NCBI GenBank assembly: GCA_051453625.1
Contig: JBOZIK010000001.1
Span: 127,082,617-127,146,616 of the forward strand
DNA length: 64,000 bases
Reading direction: 5' to 3'
Origin: Welwitschia mirabilis
Taxonomy: Eukaryota > Gnetophyta > Gnetopsida > Welwitschiales
Position numbers and translations under genes: made by a program. Of the stretch, positions 1 to 10,587 are shown one piece after another (within the stretch, counting starts at the first letter, position 1; every line of letters starts with the position of its first letter). Below the pieces are notes generated by a model. It was not told the origin of the DNA. It worked only from the letters and a program-made list of their open reading frames with translations, and did not search any database.

Positions 1-2460
1 CTCATAATTATTTAGAATTATCATGAGTTCACTAGCTTTATTATATATTATGAAAAGCACCTCATCTCCCAAATTCATAACATCTCTTCTAAGGAAGAGG
101 TCTATTGGAAATAAAGATTAAGAATTAAATGGATTAAGAAATGTGATCATAATACAAGATTCTTTTTCTAGATGGCAAGCAAGCACAAACAAAAGAATTA
201 GATATAGTTGAATACATCTATAATTTATTATAAGAGCACCCAATGAATTGTAGATTCTTTCATCAGAGACTTTTAGAACCTATTCATAGAAAAACTAGTG
301 GACTTGAAAAATTTTCTAGTTGGCCCCCTATTTTAGAAGAAAAACTATGCTATTTAAACCAAAGAGTCATTGAGGATGAAATTAGAGGAACAATTAACTC
401 AATGCATAAAACATCAAGCTCTTAGACCTAATGGTTTTACTATAAAATTCTACTAGATCTTTTGGGATATCACCAAGTCTAATGTTTATGCTATAGTTTA
501 GGAAACCTTTGAAAAGAATATTTTTTACAAGTCATTCAATGGCACTTTCATTATGCTTATCCCTAAGTCAGAAGAAGCAAAAAACCTTTGGTAGTATAGA
601 CCAATCATCTTATGTAATGTTTTTTATAAGATTTTTTTTGCATCTTCTCAATCTAGTTTTATTTTTAGAAGAGTCATCCATGATAATATCATCTTGGCTA
701 ATGAAATGATTCACTTTCATCACTAGGAAAAAAAATCATTGTAATGTTATTCAACCTAGATATAACTAAAGCCTTTGACACCATGTAATAGAAAATAGTG
801 GAGTTTATATTATAGAAGTGTGATCTCCTTGTTCTACTTAGGAATCTTATTTTTTTATTCATCTTAATGTCAAAATTCTCTATTATGGTTAATAGTGAAT
901 TATATGATTTCTTCCAATGTAGTAATGATCTTCAAATGGATGACCCATTATTACTATGCACTTTTCTTTTGGTAATGGATTCCTTACTTAGACTATTCTT
1001 GCAACAGAAAACCTTAGCAACCAAATTAGTCCCCTCCTATCCTATTCCCTAGTTTTTAGATGAAACTATCTTGTGCTTGAACTATATCCTCCATATGGCT
1101 CAATAAGTTAACAATATGTTAAGTGAGTTTCATACTTTTCAAGCCTTGTTATTAGTTGGTAAAAATAAAAACTATTTTTTATGAATATGCTATAATAAAG
1201 AGAACTAGACATTTTGAAGGTTTTTCAATATGCCCAAGTAGAATTTTTAGATGCTTACCTTGACCTTCTTCTTGATTTGAATTAGATTACTATAAACATT
1301 TATTCTCCCTTATTAAGAAAAAGTACACCGTGGTTGATTATATGAAATAATAAATTTATCTCAAGTACAAACCAAATTATTCTTGCTAAATCATGATTTG
1401 TAAGCATGATTATATATCATACTAGCTATTTTATTGTTTTCAAAAAAATTACTAGATTAATTGATAATTTAATTAGGGATTTCATTTGATTAGATGGTAA
1501 ATATTACAAGAGCTTCATCTTATTAATTTTGAGTGAATAACCATGATAAAAAAAGCAAGAGTTCTTAAGGTCAAAAATCTGTCGATATAAGCAAATGCAT
1601 TCTTGCTAAGCACCATTATAGATTTCATTTAAAAAATAACATTTCTTGGATAAAGATAATTAAGGAGGATTATAGAGATAAGGGAAGGTATTCCATATTT
1701 TAAAGGCACATGATCCAATTCACAAGAGAAATTTAATTACATATTTTTAAAACTCAATATTTCCCATTTAAAATGGTAAAATAAGCATTTCTAAAATGTA
1801 TCACAATTTTTTTTAAGTATGATAATAGATGGAAAAGATTATGGAATCTTGATATTACTAAGAAAATTAAGATCTTTTGATGGTATATATTAAAGGGATG
1901 CATTTCTATAATAGATAAGCTTATTTAAAGGAATATAAGAGTAGATTAGGATTATACCATTTGTCATGAAGTTAATAAAACTCAACATCACTTTATCATT
2001 TAATGTTCTTTTGTAAAAGATCTTTAAGAATCCCTAAACATATCTCCTCCCTTTTATTTTAGCTTCAACAACTTCAACTTTCTTAGAAAAAATAACAAAA
2101 TTATGCTTTAGTATGAAATTATGCTTTAGTATGAAAAAATCTCTCTCTCAAAATTAAAATTATTTACTAGATTAGAGAATTGTATGAGATCTACAACCAT
2201 AAAAGAGAATTTCACTTAAACCCTACAAATAGATCTGAGTAGGAGTTGTAGAGAGATGTAAAAGGGAGCGTTTGAACTATGCTACATAGAAGCATCAGAG
2301 CCATGCTAGAGCTATTGTGCACATAGTAAATGCGACATGCTTAAAGGCATGGAAAGCTATTTAAGAACTAAATAAACTAATCACAATATGTTGTTAAATC
2401 ATAAATAGATTTGCAAAGCTTTCCAAGATATAAGATGAGACTCTTATATGCTTGTTATAA
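1..2460 (+). mobile_element. Degenerate L1-type LINE, 5' part outside the window
   Basis: The stretch encodes, across all three forward frames, the C-terminal two thirds of a plant LINE ORF2: the linker after the endonuclease, the reverse transcriptase and the zf-RVT domain. The endonuclease must lie upstream of base 1. The 3' end is not visible: the element runs up to the outer edge of the LTR that starts at 2461, and no poly-A tail is seen. Roughly 2030-2460 gives no recognisable protein and could be 3' UTR. Many stops and frameshifts show it is dead and old. I cannot tell whether element A inserted into the LINE or merely lies beside it, because no LINE sequence could be recognised after 20362. 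Confidence 0.85.
92..2030 (+). pseudogene. LINE ORF2 remnant: reverse transcriptase plus zf-RVT
   Basis: Read across frames, the segments match plant L1 ORF2 in order. About 92-170 is the linker (EEVYW..RIKWIKKCDHNTRFF). About 425-480 has PNGFTIKFY in place of the usual GPDGFT..F. About 546-640 gives FIMLIPKS..RPIILCNVFYKI. About 755-780 gives LDITKAFD, the motif A aspartate region. About 875-1010 gives FSIMVNSELYDFFQ followed by DLQMDDP where GLRQGDP is expected. About 1050-1070 gives FLDETIL where FADDT is expected, so one catalytic aspartate is lost. About 1505-1640 is the thumb region (KKFHL..), and about 1861-2017 matches zf-RVT with a CHEV..H..C pattern. It would reverse-transcribe LINE RNA at the target site if intact; here it cannot. 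Confidence 0.85.
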
Positions 2461-3692
2461 TGTGAATTTATGCAATATTAAGTCATTAGGAAAAGTCTAT
2501 AAATTCCAATACTTTCATAGAAACACACACTAGTATAGATGGGAGTTAATGTCATAATCCATTGAAGGCAATAGGCTAGGAGTTATAGAATTGATTTCAC
2601 AAATTATTTTAGTCTTTTCTCTTTTAATAAATAAAAATAAAGAACAATGTAATATATTGTATGATAAAAATGATGAAAGGCAATGAATGAAATGCAAGTG
2701 TAATGAGTTCTATTTGGATTCTAATACTCCTGTTCAAGAATTAATTCTTATAGCTCAAATCAATTAGGAAGAGTTTTTTCACTTATCCCTGATTAATATA
2801 AACCATAAGACATGTCAAATAGAATATGAATAATACAAATATGGAAATGAAATGAACTAGAATGTAATGCAAAATCTAAACTAACAAAGTTAACCTTAAT
2901 AAAGGTTACTCTTGTAATCTAAATAAACTATGGAGTTGTCACCAAACCATAATCAACTTAAACCATAAGGGATGTTTACATAATGAGTCAAAAAATTCTT
3001 GAATTAATTATCAATTTAACATCCACTTATAACAAAGTAGCAGTACCTCAATAGAGAATACTCAGCTCAACACCAAGGTAATCTTCTCTCTGTAGCTAAT
3101 GGATGGACCTCTTATCCTTCTATTTTCCATCATAAGAATATTTGATACAAAATATGGAAATAGAAGTGAAAGAAAGGGAGGGTATTTATAGTTTTACATT
3201 GAAATTCTAGAATCATAACCCTAAGAGTTGGAGAAGAAACCCTAGCAACCCATATGGGCTGCATGATTCCATTACAAAGATAATTCTTTTCATCTATTAA
3301 AAAATAGTTATCATCCTAAGCATTGTGGGGACAACAATGGGGATGATATTTTGCAACAAAAGGTTATCCATCAGCTTTAGACCCCATAGTCAACTCCACA
3401 GCTTTAATCCATGTTAGCAGTGGCATCATCCTCATTGTCATGTGGATGATAAAGAGAATGACATGCTTCTTTATCTCTTGGCTCAAGGGAAATTAGCCTT
3501 CTGCATGATTAATCTTTTCATCAAGGAAAGAAGTATCAAAAAAAGCCTAAGATGCATCCAAATATGTTAAGAATTTCATGTTTTAGTGAATGTCCTATCA
3601 ATTCTTCATAATCATCATTACATTCAAACCTTTATAAATGTTTTACAAAGTACTCAAAATACACCATCAAAATCCTACAAATTCGCATCACA
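2461..3692 (-). repeat. Element A 3' LTR
   Basis: About 1232 bp, aligning throughout with 19179-20362 (for example the shared ACACACTAGTATAGATG block near 2524 and the CTCAAC.CCAAG.TAAT block near 3065). In the element's own direction it starts TGTGATGCG and ends near TTCACA, giving the expected TG..CA ends. A TATA-like box lies at 3183-3190. Palindromic GATGAC-type clusters lie at 3309-3347 and 3424-3462. Confidence 0.8.
3183..3190 (-). promoter_or_regulatory. TATA-like box in element A 3' LTR
   Basis: Reads TATAAATA on the minus strand. The matching position in the other LTR is 19887-19894, and family member B has the same octamer at 27297-27304 and 37321-37328, so it is probably the LTR promoter TATA box. 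Confidence 0.55.
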
Positions 3693-3910
3693 ACATAGTC
3701 ATCTACTTAATGTTGTTAGTCCCTAATAAACTAGGTAATAAACTATATTATAAGCCAATTTAACTAATATAACTAGCAACTAGAAAAATGTAATTTTGAG
3801 TTTAATGTCATGTAGGATATACATCAAAAACTAATTAACTAATACAAATACTAACATATTCCTAAGCCTTATACTTAAATAAATATCAATATAACAAATG
3901 AATGTTATAC

Positions 3911-4063
3911 AAAAAAAAAAAAAATAAAAAAGCGAATGNNNNNNNNNNNNNNNNNNNNNNNNNNNNNNNNNNNNNNNNNNNNNNNNNNNNNNNNNNNNNN
4001 NNNNNNNNNNNNNNNNNNNNNNNNNNNNNNNNNNNNNNAAAAAAAAAAAAAAAAAAGCGAATG
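3911..4063. other. 100-N gap flanked by the same poly-A/AGCGAATG sequence
   Basis: An A-rich run ending AAAAAAGCGAATG stands on both sides of the 100-N gap. This suggests two contig ends that overlap and were scaffolded with a standard gap instead of being merged. Confidence 0.6.
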
Positions 4064-5494
4064 TAAAATGATAGCTCAGAAAATGATAATGTATATAGAT
4101 AATTCAAGATAATGATACTGAAACTGATATGTAAAACTAAGTAATAATAACTCAAAATGATACATACAAGTTCATTAATGTATTCTACAAGGGAAAAAGG
4201 ATAAATAGTAATCATAACATTCTTTTTCTTGTTCATAATGTTTTAAATGTTCTAAAACATAGCTACAGGAAAANNNNNNNNNNTATGAAATCATATTCAA
4301 AAACTCCTCATAAATATGTACATATGAAATCTTGAAAATGATCCTTAAAATTTAAAATTTTTGCCTAATATCTTAGAAGAAGCTCAAAAAGATGGCTTGT
4401 GCTTCCATAGGTGAAGTAAGACATCCCAAATTGTAACAAAGGTAAAAGGATCATTGTCACCTTGTATGTCATGATGACAAAAAACATGGGACAACACTCA
4501 TCAATTGATATATAGGTAAGATTAAAAAAAACATAAAAAAGTCTAGAAAAATAGCCAAGCATTATAAAAGATACAAAAAATTAGGGAAAAGGTAAAAGTG
4601 AAGAATTATTCTATAAAACATAACCATGGTAAAAAGATAATTATGTGAAAAGGGGTTCAAAGAGAAAAGAATGAGACTAGAATAATATACTACATAGTAA
4701 AAAATAATGCTTAGGAGAACTTCTTAACTATGCTAAAACTTATAGAAAAGTAAGAATTAAAACTCAAAAGTATCATCATTACTTATAGAAAGAGTAACAA
4801 CATTCCTCTTAGATAAAAATTATAAGTGATATCAACAAGAAACTACTAAATGATTACATCCAAAATCTTATATTGAAAAATTATGGAAATGACTTTGAAA
4901 AATTCATTAAAATAGATTAAGAAAGATAAAAAGTAATATGAATAAGATTGTTTACCTATTCTAAATTCTAACCTAACAAATTCCATTATTAAAAATCATA
5001 AAATCACCTAATGAAAAATTCATGACAGTATGTAAAAATTCATAAAGTACCATTCCAATAGGTAATGATTATGACAATATCAAGTATGTCTAATGTTGTC
5101 AAGCAATGAATGATAAGATCAAAAGTTGTTTAAACATAAACTTACTAGCTCATACATCAAAACAATACTAGGAGACAAAAAATTAAAATGATCATGTAAA
5201 AGTACTATATACAAAAATGAGTCTAAAAAATAAGCAATACCTCTAATGACACCAAGGATATCACTAATTTAATAGCTTCTAAATAAAATTTATTATGCCA
5301 TGATAAGGGAAGTGAAACCACTATTAAATAAGTAAGAACCCATATAGCATGAACAACTTACCCCCCAGTGGAGTTTTCACAGCTACCATATTACACTGCC
5401 AGAGGATCCTTTTAAGAAAATTTTCCCCAATGCACTTACAATAGGAGATCATAGTGACCATGGTTTTAAATCAGATATGAAATATCATGTTCTT

Positions 5495-5498
<4 letters not shown>

Positions 5499-5560
<62 letters not shown>
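5499..5560. repeat. (TC)n microsatellite inside element A
   Basis: A pure TC dinucleotide tract of about 62 bp. The same position in the retrotransposon 3' module holds (CT)n in element B (29213-29411) and (GA)n in element 2 (43820-43891, opposite orientation), so the tract was spread with the element. Confidence 0.95.
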
Positions 5561-5565
<5 letters not shown>

Positions 5566-5824
5566 TGAATCCACATGACTAAGTACTATTAAAGATAAAA
5601 GTAAAGTAATGAGATGAGAAACAAGTAAGAGAATTAAAAACAAATAAATACTCACACATTGAAAGAGAATAAAAGAACCAAGGCATCTTCCTTCTAAATG
5701 AAGTTCATAGACATATTAATATCTTAAGATTGGATGAATTCAATCTTATAATTAAAATTCCTGAGTAAAAGATTACTAATCATAGTGTCTTCATAAAATA
5801 ATACATAAGTCAAGTTAAATATGT

Positions 5825-7200
5825 TCAAGTAATAGCATGATGTCTACCCAAGGAATCAGTTAATAAGAAATTTAGATAAAGGTAAAAAGGAAAATCCTTC
5901 TCATTAAGAAGGGCTTTCAAGACAAGTTCTTCTATCATGTTCAAGGTTTCATTGATAGATGACTCATAAATTTTTAACCTTTGTCCATTGAATTTTTGAA
6001 TTTCCCTAGTGTTTGGATTAGAGATTTTAACTAAATCATTAAAATGCATTATTTCTATAAGAATCTAACCATTTAGAGGTTAAATTATTATGTAAAATGT
6101 GTACTCAGGTATTGTATAATAGAATAACTTGACTAGATTCAAATTTCTTATGCAGAATATTTTTGTCATGTTTGAACTTGACTTGGATTTTATGAATGAG
6201 TTGATAATGTATGGCATGAGTAAGCTTTTCATTTAAATGGTCAAGTTGAATTAATCAAGTTTTAATATTTTCATCCAAGTTTACAAGATTAAGTTAATGG
6301 ATAGATCAATGGAAGTTATAGCAAACATCAACTAGTAAGACATAAACCTTCTATACATAAGTTCATATGACGAGAAACCTAGAGAGTTGCACTAAGTAGC
6401 ATAGTAAGGCAAAGAACATTATTAAGTTTAGATAACCATTTTTTCCTATTAATAGAGACCAATTTTTGAAGCATCCTTTTAATTTCTTTATTTGTATTTT
6501 TGGCTTGACCATTAGTTTATGGATGATAAGCACATGCAATTCTATGTTTAATGCTAATGGATAAAAGAAGTTTCTGAAAAAGGTAATTAATAAAATAAGT
6601 CCCTTAATCACTAATAATGATTTTAGAAAAATCAAAATGTTGAAATATTTTAGTTTGAACAAAATTTCAAATAGTTTAGGCATCATTCTTGGTAGTAGAA
6701 ACAACTTTGATCCACTTAGTAACATAATCAATGACCACTAGAATGTAATTTTTGTCATGAGAAGATGGTTTAATAGGGCCTATAAAGTTAATACCTCAAA
6801 AATCAAAAGGTTCACATTCAAGTATCAAGCATCACACCTTCTAACAAAGTTAAAAGAATCTTTAAAAAGGGTAGGCCAATAAAAACCAGAATGAAGAATT
6901 TTCATCATAGTCTTTTGGCTACTAAGGTGTCCTTCACATCTCCCACCATGATAAAGGTTAAGGATTTCTAAGCTTTACCATTCAAGCATACATTTACACA
7001 TGATTTAATTTTTGCATCTTTTATAAAGTTGGGGTTCATTACACTCATAATCATCAATCTTGTGGCAAAAGGAGTTTCATTGGTTATGGTTTCAATGCTA
7101 AGGTATTTTCATGAAAATAAGGTAGTTCACAATATAGGCATACTAAGAAGTGGAATGAGTAGAAAAGATAAAATAAAGTTAGTTAATAGAAAATAATTAT
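5825..7200 (-). pseudogene. Element A integrase remnant
   Basis: Minus-strand translation gives the integrase modules in order. About 6830-6960 is the H2C2 zinc-binding region (HGG..EGHLSSQKTMMKILH, then FYWPTLFKD and RRCDA). About 6360-6760 is the DDE core: VVIDYVTKW with the first aspartate, IISDQGTYF with the second, then YHPQTNGQAKNTNKEIK, where the catalytic glutamate has become lysine (codon 6499-6501). The tail at 5825-6049 ends in the family pattern NPNTREIQKFNGQRLKIYE. It would insert element cDNA into the chromosome; the E-to-K change and several stops make it inactive. Confidence 0.85.
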
Positions 7201-7444
7201 TCATTTGGAAAAGAGTCACTTATGGAAAGTTCATCATGAGAATAAAAGAGTTAAGATAAGTGATCTGCAATACTATTTTGTCTTCTAGCCTTATTGATGA
7301 TGGTGAGATTAAATTATCACGTGAGAAAGATTCACCTAATAAATCTAGTACTAGAATCTTTCTTAGTCATAAGATAACATATGATTGCATGATCTATGTA
7401 AACATTGATATGGAAGCCAAGAATATAGTATCTAAGATGATTAT
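7200..7444 (-). pseudogene. Element A RNase H, distal part
   Basis: Minus-strand frame gives NLRYYILGFHINVYIDHAI, then YLMTKKDSSTRFIR, the standard end of a Ty3/gypsy RNase H. The proximal part of the same domain lies at 14659-14900, on the other side of element 1. The break falls inside the domain, between residues equivalent to ILYLD and NLRYY. Confidence 0.85.
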
Positions 7445-8492
7445 TGCATTGCCAATTTATAGTTATTTGATGGGTTATATGAGTTGTTTTGCAAGAATTT
7501 TATATAGGTTTTTGAGGATTTTGGAGTTACAAGAGGAAATCTCAAAAAAGTACATTTATTATTCAAATTTGACACATTTAAGGCACTTTCTAGTGAAAAG
7601 ATCTTTTCATGATAAAGTGGCTAAGTTTCTCCTCAAGAAAGAAATTAAAGAAGACTGTTGTCCCCTCAGTCGTCCACATGATAAGATAAGATGACAACCA
7701 CTGATGTAGATTGCTGAATCATCAATTTTAGAGATATTTTATAATGTTCTATCATTCCCAAGGTCATGCAGACAATAGCCTAGATGAAACTGACATGTAA
7801 CTATCATCGATAGATTCTCCTAGCCATTTCGTCTATTTTTGAGGACCTAATGAGAGCGTGTAACCACACCTTCTGTTTATTCATTTCTGTTGTATTCACT
7901 ATAAATAAGGTCCCCCTTCTACTCTTTTTTCTATCTTTGTTGGACTAGAAATTCTCATAATAGGAGGTCAAAGGATGGAAGATTCATTTTGAGTATTGTA
8001 GAAAGATAAGCACTTAGCAGAGGATTATCATCTTCTATTGAGACCCAGTTGTTTTATAACCTGGATGAACATTTCTCTTTTAATATAAATATTTTTTTTT
8101 ATGTTTGCATTGTAGATCTTTTTATGACCCTTATAGTTTAATGTTGCCCAAGATCTCATGATAATTTCTTGGGTGATATAGATTATCAAAGGCAGCTCTT
8201 GTTAGCACTAAAAAGCAAATAGGATTAAGGATTTTGCATTGCATGTTAGATTTGATTGCATGTTGCACTTTGCATGTTAGTTTTAATTTTACTGACATTG
8301 CTATTTACCATTTCATGTTCTAAGATTTATTTTGCCAAAGCAAGTTAAGTTTTTTAATGGATAAACTTTAATGAGATACAACATTTGGGTAACTCCCATT
8401 ATTATAGTGTAATGTATTATGCATAATATCTATTTTGACTACTAATGATAAAATCTGTTTGAATGTTAAAGCGTGCATAAATATACACTACA
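7445..8492 (+). repeat. Element 1 5' LTR
   Basis: About 1048 bp, starting TGCATTGCC and ending CACTACA, alignable end to end with 13597-14658. A TATA box (TATAAATA) is at 7900-7907 and palindromic GATGAC-type clusters at 7669-7696 and 7762-7789. Confidence 0.85.
7900..7907 (+). promoter_or_regulatory. TATA box of element 1 5' LTR
   Basis: TATAAATA in a conserved CTATAAATAAGGTCC context; the 3' LTR has the identical box at 14062-14069. Transcription of the element would start a little downstream. Confidence 0.65.
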
Positions 8493-8497
8493 AAAAA

Positions 8498-8516
8498 TTG
8501 GCGCCATTGCCAGGGA
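8498..8516 (+). other. Primer-binding site of element 1 (tRNA-Asp type)
   Basis: TTGGCGCCATTGCCAGGGA starts six bases after the LTR. It matches the Athila-type site, complementary to the tRNA-Asp 3' end, at 17 of 19 positions; both differences are G-to-A. It is where minus-strand cDNA synthesis would be primed. Confidence 0.9.
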
Positions 8517-8774
8517 AGGCTATCAAAGGAGTACAAAGGTTGTCATTGTTCAAATAAATATTCCAATTATTTATCTGTATGACATTGTATTTTATTAGGA
8601 GCTTTAAGTTTTTTGTGTGCTATTTTTCAGTTTCAGTCCTCGATTTTTTTTTAGTTTTTTTTGGTTTTTGGTTTTAAGTTTTAATTTTTTGTAGAAAAAT
8701 AGTGTTCAATTTCATTTTTCTATTTTATTTTCAGTTTTATTTTTAGATTTTGATTTTTTATAATAAATTAGTTT

Positions 8775-8816
8775 CTGTCATCTCATCTATCATTCCCATA
8801 ATAGATAAGATGATGG
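8775..8816 (+). repeat. Palindromic GTCATC/GATGAT motif cluster, element 1 leader
   Basis: CTGTCATCTCATCTATC followed by GATAAGATGATGG: two inverted half-sites a few bases apart, between primer site and first ORF. Equivalent clusters occupy the leaders of A, B and 2. Confidence 0.5.
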
Positions 8817-8868
8817 TACCTTATTTTTAATTTGTTTCTTATTATTTTCTATTTGTAGGAATTGTAGT

Positions 8869-9283
8869 GTGATCGGTATAGCAAAAGGCTTATCAGAGGA
8901 AAAAAAAGAACTACTGATAGAAGAAAGATATCTAAGAAGGGTAGGAACACAAACCGCAGGTGCATGCATTATTTTTTCAAACTCATTTTTTAGCACCTAC
9001 CTTTTCCTTGAAATAATTTTTTCCCCTCCCATTCTTTTCAAAAATGAATAGTGATAGATGTAAATACAAACCTCAAGATAAAAGTAAGAAAATAGTTGGA
9101 GAACTTATTGCTGAATTAAAAAGAAAAAAAGATGAAGATAAAAGTAACAAAATAGTTAGAGAGCTCTTAATAGAAAAAGGGATACCAACACAAAGAAATG
9201 TTGAGATTATGGATAGGGCCCATTCCTCTTTTCAACTAACTTATTATTTCCCCTTTTCTTTTCAAAATCAATATGAAAAATAA
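8869..9283 (+). CDS. Lysine-rich ORFs at the Gag position of element 1
   Basis: Two overlapping short ORFs (8869-9051, 60 codons; 9044-9283, 79 codons) precede the acidic ORF. Both hold a charged helix-like stretch (..EEKKELLIEERYLRRVGTQ.. and ..IVRELLIEKGIPTQRN..), and each is followed by a T/C-rich stretch ending TTTTCAAAA, so the two may be a diverged tandem duplication of about 200 bp. Neither resembles the Gag of A, B or 2, which begins with a KLKDL..RKCEIQ.PF block. No zinc knuckle is visible. They may be exons or frameshifted parts of one protein with the ORF at 9273. Function not recognised. Confidence 0.4.
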
Positions 9284-9643
9284 TGAAGAAAATCTTAGGG
9301 ATTCAACCTCATTCTCATTCAATCTCTTTTACCCATCTCATCCATCTCCCATAAATGAAAACTTTACTACATCTCTCAACAATGAAGAAGAGGATGGCTA
9401 TTTAGATGATGATGATGAGGTGCTAGTATTAAATGAAAAAAACATTTATGAGTATCTCTATGGTGATGATCACATTTCCTCTACAAATGAAAGCAACATA
9501 CAACAAAATGAAGAGGAAAGTGAAGAAGAAGAGGAGGAAGATATCATTAAGATTTTATATCATATTTCAAACTTTCACATATTTTGTAAAGATGAAGGAG
9601 TTTCACTAATATATGAAATTCAACTTTTAAAATTAATATCAAT
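9273..9643 (+). CDS. Acidic ORF of element 1, runs into a gap
   Basis: An uninterrupted frame of 123 codons from an ATG at 9273 up to the gap at 9644. It is strongly acidic: a D/E run near residues 33-50 (NEEEDGYLDDDDE) and another near residues 82-96 (NEEESEEEEEED), with serine/proline-rich sequence before them. No retroviral domain is recognisable. In a window where other frames break every few dozen codons, an open acidic frame in the youngest element is notable. The end lies within the gap, so length and C-terminus are unknown. It could be an element-specific protein or a captured gene piece. Confidence 0.5.
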
Positions 9644-10587
9644 NNNNNNNNNNNNNNNNNNNNNNNNNNNNNNNNNNNNNNNNNNNNNNNNNNNNNNNNN
9701 NNNNNNNNNNNNNNNNNNNNNNNNNNNNNNNNNNNNNNNNNNNNNNNNNNNNNNNNNNNNNNNNNNNNNNNNNNNNNNNNNNNNNNNNNNNNNNNNNNNN
9801 NNNNNNNNNNNNNNNNNNNNNNNNNNNNNNNNNNNNNNNNNNNNNNNNNNNNNNNNNNNNNNNNNNNNNNNNNNNNNNNNNNNNNNNNNNNNNNNNNNNN
9901 NNNNNNNNNNNNNNNNNNNNNNNNNNNNNNNNNNNNNNNNNNNNNNNNNNNNNNNNNNNNNNNNNNNNNNNNNNNNNNNNNNNNNNNNNNNNNNNNNNNN
10001 NNNNNNNNNNNNNNNNNNNNNNNNNNNNNNNNNNNNNNNNNNNNNNNNNNNNNNNNNNNNNNNNNNNNNNNNNNNNNNNNNNNNNNNNNNNNNNNNNNNN
10101 NNNNNNNNNNNNNNNNNNNNNNNNNNNNNNNNNNNNNNNNNNNNNNNNNNNNNNNNNNNNNNNNNNNNNNNNNNNNNNNNNNNNNNNNNNNNNNNNNNNN
10201 NNNNNNNNNNNNNNNNNNNNNNNNNNNNNNNNNNNNNNNNNNNNNNNNNNNNNNNNNNNNNNNNNNNNNNNNNNNNNNNNNNNNNNNNNNNNNNNNNNNN
10301 NNNNNNNNNNNNNNNNNNNNNNNNNNNNNNNNNNNNNNNNNNNNNNNNNNNNNNNNNNNNNNNNNNNNNNNNNNNNNNNNNNNNNNNNNNNNNNNNNNNN
10401 NNNNNNNNNNNNNNNNNNNNNNNNNNNNNNNNNNNNNNNNNNNNNNNNNNNNNNNNNNNNNNNNNNNNNNNNNNNNNNNNNNNNNNNNNNNNNNNNNNNN
10501 NNNNNNNNNNNNNNNNNNNNNNNNNNNNNNNNNNNNNNNNNNNNNNNNNNNNNNNNNNNNNNNNNNNNNNNNNNNNNNNNNNNNNNN
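9644..10587. other. Assembly gap, 944 N
   Basis: Unknown sequence inside element 1, hiding the end of the acidic ORF and the start of the accessory ORF region. Confidence 1.

Larger units (their letters stand above)
3693..5800 (-). other. Element A conserved 3' noncoding module
   Basis: Lies between the end of integrase and the 3' LTR. It holds no long ORF. Read on the minus strand it has the same series of blocks as elements B, 1 and 2: a GGAAGATGCC block (about 5695), a (GA)n tract (5499-5560), an ACCATGGTCAC..ATG.TC block (about 5455), a TAGCTGTGAAAACTCCACTG block (about 5370), and GGTGTCATTAGAGGTATTGC (about 5240). Two gaps (3939-4038 and 4274-4283) interrupt it. Function unknown; in Athila-type elements this place sometimes holds an env-like ORF, of which I see no sign. 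Confidence 0.7.

Noticed and set aside
3309-3462. GATGAC repeats considered as a CRISPR-like or satellite array
   Set aside because: Spacing is irregular, units are short and palindromic, copies are spread over LTRs and leaders, and the genome is a plant nuclear one.
7260-7694. 144-codon plus-strand ORF
   Set aside because: It runs antisense through the end of element A RNase H and then into the element 1 LTR across the insertion point; a chance frame made by the junction.
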